Source of the DNA: CAYSLU01 sp964431965
GTDB taxonomy: Bacteria; Verrucomicrobiota; Kiritimatiellia; CAIKKV01; CAYSLU01
Direction: 5' to 3'
Assembly: GCA_964431965.1 (NCBI GenBank)
Contig: CAYSLU010000144.1
Location: 1 to 7,767 of the forward strand
DNA length: 7,767 nt
Position numbers and translations under genes: made by a program. Positions 1 through 6,109 of the stretch are shown in pieces. The notes under the pieces were generated by a model. It ran no database searches, had not been told where the DNA came from, and saw only the letters and a program-made list of their open reading frames with translations. How positions within the stretch are numbered: position 1 is the first letter of the stretch; each line of letters opens with the position of its first letter.

Positions 1-161
1 TTCCGCCGACGGCCAACCTGGACAATCCGGCTCCGGAGTGCGATCTGGACTACGTGCCGAAGACGCCTCGGGAGGGACGCATTCGGACCGCCCTGCTGAA
101 TGTGCACGGCCTGGGCGGAAGCAACGGCTCGCTGCTCGTCGAGAGGGTTGAGATTCCGTGA
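1..161 (+). CDS. Beta-ketoacyl-ACP synthase (FabF/KAS II-like), C-terminal fragment
   Basis: The last 52 codons of a gene that begins before the window; the frame starts at base 3 and ends at TGA 159-161. The translation contains ANLDNPAPECDLDYVP followed by a NVHGLGGSNGSLLVE tail. This matches the C-terminus of FabF-type condensing enzymes (pattern NLxxPDPECDLDYVP, then NSFGFGGxN). Such enzymes elongate ACP-bound acyl chains by decarboxylative Claisen condensation in the cytoplasm. The catalytic Cys and both His residues lie outside the window, so activity cannot be judged. The glycine loop reads GLGG, with His two residues before the Leu, where FabF usually has two Phe; the Phe in GFGG is the known gating residue. 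This may mark a specialised synthase (polyketide-like or unusual lipid) rather than housekeeping FabF. The stop overlaps the next gene's start, so the two are probably co-transcribed. The family call is firm; the pathway is unknown. Confidence 0.88.
   Translation, partial: PPTANLDNPAPECDLDYVPKTPREGRIRTALLNVHGLGGSNGSLLVERVEIP
141..147 (+). promoter_or_regulatory. Ribosome binding site deciding the GTG start at 158
   Basis: GAGAGGG lies 10 bases before GTG 158, inside the end of the ketosynthase gene. The kinase frame has an in-frame TGA at 149-151, so GTG 158 is the first possible start. The next in-frame ATG (236) would remove the first membrane helix. The spacing is slightly long, so re-initiation after the overlapping stop (GTGA) probably contributes. 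Confidence 0.5.
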
Positions 162-2656
162 CGCTGTTCGACATATCGATCTACACGGCACTCGCGATCA
201 AGCTCCTGCTCGGCTTTCTCGTCTTCTTCCGCAACATGCGGCGGACGGCCAACCAGCAGTTCCTGACGCTCTCGCTCTCGGCGGCCGTCTGGCTCGCCTG
301 CCTGGGAGCCGGATCAGCCGTCGTCCATAGCGAAGCCGTCGTCATCTGGATGCGCGCCTGCTCGATGTGCGCCCCCATGGTCGTAACCACGTTCATCGCG
401 CTTCGCGTGGCGATCGTCCACCCGAGCGAGAGCTGGATTCGCATCATGCTCCGGACCCGCTGGTGGATCGTTCTCAACGTCCTGATCGCCATTCTGTGCG
501 CGACGGATTTCTTCATCTCCGGCGCCAAGCCGCTTCGGCCGGATCAGGTCCTCCCCGAGCCCGTCTATGGCCCCGGCGTCTACCCGTACATCGCGTACTG
601 GGTCGCCCTGTTCGTCCTGCTGGTGCGCGGAGCGGTCACGGACGCCAAGACCGTGACCGGGATACAGCGCGTGGAGCTGCAGTTCACCATGCTGGGCTGC
701 GGCGTCGCCATCTTCTTCGGCGTCAGCTTCATGCTCATCATTCCGCTCCTCACCGGCGACATGTACAGCTCGCAACTGGGGCCGTTCTCCGTCACCTTTC
801 TCGACGGGATGGTGGCGTACGGCGTAGCGACCCGACGGATCATGGGCGCCGCCGACCTGCTGATCCGAGTACTCGGGCTCCTGATCCTGGTCGTGTATCT
901 CTCCCTGCTCTACGCCGCCGTCTGGTGGGCCGGCGAGTGGGGGGCGACCATGCTTCGCATCGCTGGAACCGGGGCGCCGCACATGCTCGCGGCGGTGGCC
1001 GTCGTGCTGGCCGTGGTGCCGGCGAACGGGCTCGTCCAGCGCTTCGCCAACCGGACATTCGCCGGCGGCCTCACGCTTGACGTGGGCCGCACGATGCAAC
1101 AGGCGTATCAGATCCTGCGCTCCATCGACACGCTGGACGGCCTCCTCACCCGCCTGTCCGAGCTGGTCTCCAACTCGCTGGGCGTCGAGCGAATTGTCGT
1201 CCTGCTGCGAGACGGAGACGCCTATGTCCAGCGATATCCGCCGCCGCCGGCCCCCGCTGCGCGACTCGAGCCCGGCGACGCGATTCCGGCAGAGCTCGAG
1301 CAGGCCAGTGACTCGCTGGTGCTCGACGCGCTCCAGCGCATCCGCCCGTCTCCTCGCCTCGCAGAGGCCCAGGTGCGGATGGGCGCGCTCGGAGCCCAGG
1401 CCGCCGTCGGCATCCGCTACCGCGGCCGGATCGAGGGCATCGTCCTGCTGGGCCCCCGGCGCTTCGGTCGGATCTACGGCGCAACGGAGCAGGACGCCCT
1501 CCAGCTGCTCTGCGACCAGATCGGCGTCTCCCTCGAGAACGCCCGCCTGTACACCGCCCTGCAGGAAGGCAAGATCTACAACGACATCCTGCTGGATCAG
1601 CTGGCAAGCGGCATCGTCGCCGCCAACGCGATGCGCATCGTTACCGTCTTCAACCGCGAAGCGTGCCGAATCACCGGCCTCGCCCCGGCCGCCGTGCTCA
1701 ATCAGCCCGTCGACGTCTTGCCCGCTCCGCTCGCGGCGGCGTTGCACCGAACATTCGCGGCGGGAGCCGGACTGCGCGACCTCGAGGCGGATCTGCCCCG
1801 CTCATCGGAGGAGACCGTGCCGGTCCGGATGAGTACCGCCACCTTCGGCCCCGGAGGCGACGTGATCGGCGCCCTCCTCCTATTCAGCGATCTCTCCGCG
1901 CTTCGGCGCCTGGAAGCGCAGCTCCGGCGAAGCGATCGCCTGGCCAGCCTCGGCACCCTGTCGGCCGGAATGGCCCACGAGATCAAGAACCCGCTCGTCG
2001 CGCTCAAGACCTTCGCCCAGTTGCTGCCGGAGCGCTACGACGATGCGGACTTCCGGGAAACGTTCACCTCCATCGTCGGCCAGGAGGTCCAGCGCATCGA
2101 CCGAATCGTCAACCAGCTCCTCAACTTTGCCCGCCCAGCCCGGCCGGTGCTCCGCCCCCTGCACCTGCACGAAGCGGTTGAAGCCCCGCTCCGGCTCATC
2201 GAGCAACCGCTCCGCCAGAAGCAGATCGCGCTCGTTCGCGCGTTCGCCGCGCCCCAGGACACCGTCCGCGGCGACGGCGATCTCATGGGGCAGGTGTTCC
2301 TCAACATCCTCCTCAACGCGATCGAGTCGATGGATGTGAACGGCCAGCTCCAGGTGGCCTCGCGCATCATCGACGACAGCTCGCTGGCCACCGCCGGCAT
2401 CCGCGGGAGCGCCTCCGACGGCCAGTACATACAGGTGAGCATTCGCGACACCGGCTGCGGGATTTCTGCCGACAATCTGCCCCACGTCTTCGACCCGTTC
2501 TTCACGACGCGCAGCGAAGGCACCGGCCTCGGCTTGTCGATCGCGCACGGCATCGTGCGGGAGCACGGGGGGACCATCGACGTGGAAAGCGAGGTCGGCC
2601 GAGGGACCACGTTTCACGTCATCGTGCCGCTCTGCGGCGAGGGGGTCGCCTCATGA
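158..2656 (+). CDS. Membrane sensor histidine kinase (multi-TM, GAF, PAS, HisKA, HATPase)
   Basis: An 832-residue kinase. Residues 1-225 hold about seven hydrophobic helices (roughly 9-25, 35-55, 61-88, 103-120, 141-157, 175-198, 212-225), like the N-terminal 7TM region of many sensor kinases. Two more follow at 233-257 and 272-294. The connector around 294-340 resembles the one that precedes GAF domains in this class. GAF covers about 322-465 and PAS about 470-580. The HisKA H-box is AHEIKNPL with phospho-acceptor His607, and Asn611 completes an ExxN phosphatase-type motif. The ATPase domain has the N-box at Asn720, DTGCGI at 764-769, FDPFFTT at 778-784 and GTGLGLSI at 788-795. All catalytic boxes are intact, so it should autophosphorylate and act as both kinase and phosphatase. 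The signal is unknown; helix 3 has a CxxC (Cys68, Cys71). Its likely partner is the response regulator at 4652. It overlaps the upstream gene by 4 bases and the next kinase by 4 (ATGA). It is not obviously PrsK, although the layout is comparable. Confidence 0.93.
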   Translation: MTLFDISIYTALAIKLLLGFLVFFRNMRRTANQQFLTLSLSAAVWLACLGAGSAVVHSEAVVIWMRACSMCAPMVVTTFIALRVAIVHPSESWIRIMLRTRWWIVLNVLIAILCATDFFISGAKPLRPDQVLPEPVYGPGVYPYIAYWVALFVLLVRGAVTDAKTVTGIQRVELQFTMLGCGVAIFFGVSFMLIIPLLTGDMYSSQLGPFSVTFLDGMVAYGVATRRIMGAADLLIRVLGLLILVVYLSLLYAAVWWAGEWGATMLRIAGTGAPHMLAAVAVVLAVVPANGLVQRFANRTFAGGLTLDVGRTMQQAYQILRSIDTLDGLLTRLSELVSNSLGVERIVVLLRDGDAYVQRYPPPPAPAARLEPGDAIPAELEQASDSLVLDALQRIRPSPRLAEAQVRMGALGAQAAVGIRYRGRIEGIVLLGPRRFGRIYGATEQDALQLLCDQIGVSLENARLYTALQEGKIYNDILLDQLASGIVAANAMRIVTVFNREACRITGLAPAAVLNQPVDVLPAPLAAALHRTFAAGAGLRDLEADLPRSSEETVPVRMSTATFGPGGDVIGALLLFSDLSALRRLEAQLRRSDRLASLGTLSAGMAHEIKNPLVALKTFAQLLPERYDDADFRETFTSIVGQEVQRIDRIVNQLLNFARPARPVLRPLHLHEAVEAPLRLIEQPLRQKQIALVRAFAAPQDTVRGDGDLMGQVFLNILLNAIESMDVNGQLQVASRIIDDSSLATAGIRGSASDGQYIQVSIRDTGCGISADNLPHVFDPFFTTRSEGTGLGLSIAHGIVREHGGTIDVESEVGRGTTFHVIVPLCGEGVAS

Positions 2657-4677
2657 GCACATCGGTGCCCGCCTGCTTGCTCTATACGCGGGACGATGCG
2701 CTCGCCCGGCGCCTGGCGGCCTACCTCCACGCGCTCGATATGCCGGTCCAGGCTGAGCCCGATGCGGCGACCGTCGAGCGCCGGGCGCGGGCGGAGCGCG
2801 AGGCCCTCGTGTTTGTGGACCTGCGGACCGATGGAGCAACCCCGCTCCTGACCCGCCTGCGGGAGGACTCCCCCTCGGTCCTCGCCGTCGCGCTCGGCCA
2901 CCCGCGATCCGATCCCATGCTGGAAGCCGAGGCATTCGGCGTTCATGCCGTCGAGGATCTCCAGTCTGACGACCACCGGATCCAGGCGCTGACCCGCCAG
3001 GCCGTCACCCACCTGCGCCTGCTCCGGGACAACCGCATGCTGCGCGAGCGCGCCGCGTCCGCCCCTGCCCCCGCTGCGCCCCGGCCGGAGCCGGAGGCGG
3101 CCGCCCAACGGCTCGCCGGTCTCACGCGCGCGTTCCGGCACTTCACCGACGTGGACACACTCCTCGACCATGTCGTCGAAGGTATAGCCGCCACCGCGCT
3201 CGTCGGGAGGGTTGGCCTCTTCGCCCGCGGCGCCGACGCGCGCGCGTTCACGCTTCGTGCCGGGCTCCGGTGTCTGCCGGAGACCCGGGAGTGGCGGGTT
3301 CCGGAGCGTGACCGCTTCGCCCAGTGGCTCGAGGCGCACGCTCATCTCGTCGCCGGCGGAACCCTCGAGCACGTCCAGGATCTGGCTGACCGCGACATGC
3401 TGCGACGCGCGCTGGTGCGGCTCGGCGCCGAGGTCGTCATCCCGCTGCATGCCCGGGGTCGGCTCGCCGGCTGGCTCTTCGTCGGCGGACGCGCCACCGG
3501 CGTGCCCTTCACCCACGCGGACCTCGAGGACCTGGCCGCCATGGCCGACCAGGTGTCCACCGTCATCGACAACGCGCTTCTGCACAACGAGGTTGTCGTC
3601 CAGAAGACGCTCGCGGAGACGCTCCTCCACACGATCCCGACGGGCATCGTGGCCGTGGACACCGAGGGCGTCATCCGCGGGTTCAACGAGGCGGCAGAGG
3701 CCATCCTTGAAACGGCGGCGGCGAGCGTCATCGGCCGGCCAGCCGAAACACTCGGCACGCGGCTCTCGGACGCGCTGCGCCGAGCCCTGCTCGCCGATCC
3801 GCCCCCCGCCGCCGCCGAGTGGCAGGACGCCACCACGCGGCGCCACCTCTCGGTCCAGACCCGCCGCCTCGGGGGAGCCCGAACGCTCGGCGCGGTGGCG
3901 CTCGTTCACGACCTGTCGGCGGAGCGCGAGATTCGCCGCCAGCAGGAGAAGGTGGAGCGCGACGCCTTCTGGACCCAGCTCGCCGCCTCCATGTCGCACG
4001 AGATCCGCAATCCGCTCGTCGCCATCAGCACGTTCGCGCAACTCCTGCCTGAGCGATACGCGGACCCGGATTTCCGCGACGAGTTCAGCCGGATCGTGAA
4101 GCACGAGGTGGATCGGCTGAACACGATCATCGAGCAGATCAACTCCTTCGCGCACCCGCCGCGGCTGCATTTCCGCGGGATCGACGCACGGCGGATCGCC
4201 CGGAAGGCCGTCCAGCTTGCGACAGCTCGCCTGGGCTCCGACTCGGCCATCCAGTTCGTCGTGGACATCCCCGACGACACTCCGGCCGTGAGGGGCGACG
4301 AACATGCCCTGACCGACGGCCTCGGGCACCTGCTCGCCAACGCGATCGATGCCGTGTCCGGCGCGGCCGCGCCACGGATCGCGATCGCCGCCCGCCCCCA
4401 GGCCGCGCGGGAGGGCGATGGTCCCACCCGCATCGCCCTGTCTGTCTCGGACAACGGCAGCGGCATCCCGGATCCGATTCGCGACAGCATATTCTCGCCG
4501 TTCTGCACGACGAAGATGAAGGGGATGGGGCTCGGCCTCCCCATCGTCCAGCGGACGGTCACCGACCACGGCGGCGAGATCCAGGTCCAGACAGGCGCAG
4601 GCGGCACCACGATCACCATGGTCCTGCCCGCCGCGCCGGAGGAGGCACCCGATGAAGCACATGCTGATCGTGGATGA
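2653..4677 (+). CDS. Soluble hybrid-like histidine kinase (pseudo-receiver, GAF, PAS, HisKA, HATPase)
   Basis: A 674-residue protein with no membrane helix, so cytoplasmic. Residues 1-125 have the rhythm of a receiver domain: a TRDD acidic turn at 12-15 and VFVD ending at Asp56, the phospho-acceptor position. The usual beta-4 Thr/Ser and beta-5 Lys-Pro are not apparent, so it looks degenerate. An Ala/Pro linker (about 134-152) leads to GAF (about 165-310) and PAS (about 316-422). The H-box is SHEIRNPL with His449; the N-box is at Asn563, SDNGSGI at 599-605, SPFCTT at 615-620 and GMGLGL at 624-629. The kinase core is intact. Its phospho-acceptor hairpin is very close to that of the preceding kinase, implying duplication and the same partner. 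It starts by ATGA overlap with that kinase and overlaps the response regulator gene by 26 bases, which argues for tight co-expression. It probably integrates an intracellular cue; the ligand is unknown. Confidence 0.92.
   Translation: MSTSVPACLLYTRDDALARRLAAYLHALDMPVQAEPDAATVERRARAEREALVFVDLRTDGATPLLTRLREDSPSVLAVALGHPRSDPMLEAEAFGVHAVEDLQSDDHRIQALTRQAVTHLRLLRDNRMLRERAASAPAPAAPRPEPEAAAQRLAGLTRAFRHFTDVDTLLDHVVEGIAATALVGRVGLFARGADARAFTLRAGLRCLPETREWRVPERDRFAQWLEAHAHLVAGGTLEHVQDLADRDMLRRALVRLGAEVVIPLHARGRLAGWLFVGGRATGVPFTHADLEDLAAMADQVSTVIDNALLHNEVVVQKTLAETLLHTIPTGIVAVDTEGVIRGFNEAAEAILETAAASVIGRPAETLGTRLSDALRRALLADPPPAAAEWQDATTRRHLSVQTRRLGGARTLGAVALVHDLSAEREIRRQQEKVERDAFWTQLAASMSHEIRNPLVAISTFAQLLPERYADPDFRDEFSRIVKHEVDRLNTIIEQINSFAHPPRLHFRGIDARRIARKAVQLATARLGSDSAIQFVVDIPDDTPAVRGDEHALTDGLGHLLANAIDAVSGAAAPRIAIAARPQAAREGDGPTRIALSVSDNGSGIPDPIRDSIFSPFCTTKMKGMGLGLPIVQRTVTDHGGEIQVQTGAGGTTITMVLPAAPEEAPDEAHADRG
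4638..4645 (+). promoter_or_regulatory. Strong Shine-Dalgarno for the response regulator
   Basis: GGAGGAGG lies 6 bases before ATG 4652, inside the end of the second kinase gene. It fixes the start at 4652 over the in-frame ATG at 4661 (Met4). It is the best ribosome binding site in the window, suggesting the regulator is made at a higher level than the kinases. Confidence 0.8.
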
Positions 4678-6055
4678 CGAGAAGGGCAGCCGCGAGTCGC
4701 TGCGGCTCATCTTCGGCGGACACTACCAGGTGACCCTCGCCACGAATGCCGCCGAGGCGCTGCAGGCCATTTCAGGAAAGCCTATCGACGTGGTCCTCCT
4801 CGACGTGATCATGCCCGAGAAGGATGGAGTCTCGTTCCTCAAGGAACTGCACGGGCTTCACCCGGACCTGCCCGTGATCATGGTCAGCGCCTCCACGTCG
4901 GTTCGGCCGGTCGTCGAAGCGATCCGCGTGGGTGCCTACGACTTTGTGACCAAGCCGTTCGATGTGCCGGAGATCCGTCGCATCGTCGAGCGCGCGCTCC
5001 AGAGCAGCGCGCTCCAGCGACGCGTCGAGGTTCTCGAAACCGAGGTGGGCCGCGAGTTTCCCGTTCACAATATCATCGGCGACTCGCCGGCGTTCCGGAA
5101 AGCGCTCGAGAACGTCCGGATGGCGGCGGAGAGCGACGCGACCGTGCTCATCTACGGGGAGAGCGGCACCGGCAAGGAGCTCATCGCCCGGGCCATCCAC
5201 GCCATGAGCAACCGGAGGGACGAGCCCTTCGTGGCCGTCCACTGCGCCGCCCTGCCCGAGACTCTCATGGAGAGCGAGCTGTTCGGTCACGAGAAGGGCG
5301 CGTTCACCAACGCGGACAAGCGCAAGCCCGGGCGTTTCGATCTGGCGGGCTCGGGCACGCTGTTCTTCGACGAGGTCGGCGAGATGTCCCCCGCCACCCA
5401 GGTCAAACTCCTGCGCGTCATCCAGGAGCGCGAGTTCATGCGGGTGGGCGGCACTCAGCTCATCAAGACCAACGCGCGCATCGTGGGCGCCACGGCGCGC
5501 GACCTGCGCCTGGAGGTAGCGGAGAAGCGATTCCGGGACGATCTCTATTACCGCCTGAGCGTGGTGCCCATCCAGATCCCCCCCCTGCGCGACCGTCAGG
5601 CGGACATCCCCGTGCTCTGCCGCTACTTCATGGATCGGTTCCGGGAGAGCATGGGCCTGCCGGCGACCGAGTTCACGCCCGAGGCCATGGAACTGCTGAC
5701 CCGGTATCCCTGGCCCGGAAACGTTCGCGAGCTGCGGAATATCATTGAGCGCATGCTCGTGCTGCACGGCCGCGGCGGCGGCATCGGGCCGGACTGCCTG
5801 CCGGACGAGTTCCGGCAGGCGCCCCAGGCCGCCGCCGCGGCTGCATCCGCCGGGGCCCCCGGGGCCGACGGCGCCTCGCTCGAAGACAGCGTGAACACCT
5901 ACGAGCGCCGGCTGATCGAGGATGCGCTGCGTCAGGCGGGTGGCGTGCAGATCCGGGCCGCCGCCATCCTCGGCACCACGCGCCGCATCTTGAAGTACAA
6001 GATGGAGAAGCTGCAGATCGCGGGCCCGGCGCGTGACGGTGAACCGGCGGGCTGA
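4652..6055 (+). CDS. Sigma-54-dependent response regulator, NtrC family (REC, AAA+, Fis-type HTH)
   Basis: A 467-residue cytoplasmic transcription activator. Receiver domain, about 1-120: Asp8/Asp9, phospho-acceptor Asp51 (LLDVIMP), Ser79 and Lys101 (TKPF) are all present. AAA+ domain, about 138-375: Walker A GESGTGKE (169-176), Walker B FFDE (Asp240-Glu241), arginine-finger segment RFRDDLYYRL (293-302) and sensor II WPGNVREL (354-361). The sigma-54 contact loop reads GAFTNA (216-221) rather than GAFTGA, and the sensor I segment reads GATARDL, with Ala282 where Asn is usual. After an Ala/Gly-rich linker (about 388-410) a Fis-type helix-turn-helix spans about 414-456 (RAAAILGTTRRILKYKM). Family members bind enhancer-like sites, form hexamers when phosphorylated, and remodel sigma-54 RNA polymerase by ATP hydrolysis. 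The two upstream kinases, overlapping and co-oriented, are the likely phosphodonors. No target promoter was found in the window. Length and domain order are normal for the family. Confidence 0.95.
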   Translation: MKHMLIVDDEKGSRESLRLIFGGHYQVTLATNAAEALQAISGKPIDVVLLDVIMPEKDGVSFLKELHGLHPDLPVIMVSASTSVRPVVEAIRVGAYDFVTKPFDVPEIRRIVERALQSSALQRRVEVLETEVGREFPVHNIIGDSPAFRKALENVRMAAESDATVLIYGESGTGKELIARAIHAMSNRRDEPFVAVHCAALPETLMESELFGHEKGAFTNADKRKPGRFDLAGSGTLFFDEVGEMSPATQVKLLRVIQEREFMRVGGTQLIKTNARIVGATARDLRLEVAEKRFRDDLYYRLSVVPIQIPPLRDRQADIPVLCRYFMDRFRESMGLPATEFTPEAMELLTRYPWPGNVRELRNIIERMLVLHGRGGGIGPDCLPDEFRQAPQAAAAAASAGAPGADGASLEDSVNTYERRLIEDALRQAGGVQIRAAAILGTTRRILKYKMEKLQIAGPARDGEPAG

Positions 6056-6072
6056 TCGGCGCGTCTGGCCCG

Positions 6073-6102
6073 TCGACACGTCAGCCCCCGGGGCGGTATA
6101 CT
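6073..6102 (+). promoter_or_regulatory. Sigma-70-type promoter for the protease gene
   Basis: TCGACA (6073-6078, 5/6 to TTGACA) and TATACT (6097-6102, 5/6 to TATAAT) are separated by 18 bases in the 54-base spacer. The expected start of transcription, 6-8 bases after the -10 box, is 6108-6110, i.e. at the ATG of the next gene. This would separate protease expression from the upstream operon and give a leaderless transcript. No intrinsic terminator with a T-run was found in the spacer. Confidence 0.6.
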
Positions 6103-6109
6103 TTTGGGT

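Noticed and set aside
314..1747. A 477-codon minus-strand open frame inside the first kinase gene.
   Set aside because: No motif, biased composition, wholly inside a well-supported gene; a compositional shadow. The same applies to 2614-4710.
158..6055. Naming the kinase and regulator PrsK/PrsR of the PEP-CTERM/exosortase system.
   Set aside because: The membrane-kinase plus sigma-54-regulator layout is similar, but there is a second kinase, the first has a PAS domain and a different N-terminal connector, and no exosortase or PEP-CTERM gene is in view.
6082..6105. An intrinsic terminator formed by the GCCCCCGGGGC palindrome followed by CTTTT.
   Set aside because: The palindrome has only a one-base centre, so it cannot form a loop, and the T-run is short and follows after a gap.
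6056..6109. A sigma-54 (-24/-12) promoter in the spacer after the regulator gene, as a self-contained target.
   Set aside because: No GG-N10-GC arrangement resembling TGGCAC-N5-TTGC was seen here or in 7379-7483; the spacer fits a sigma-70 promoter instead.
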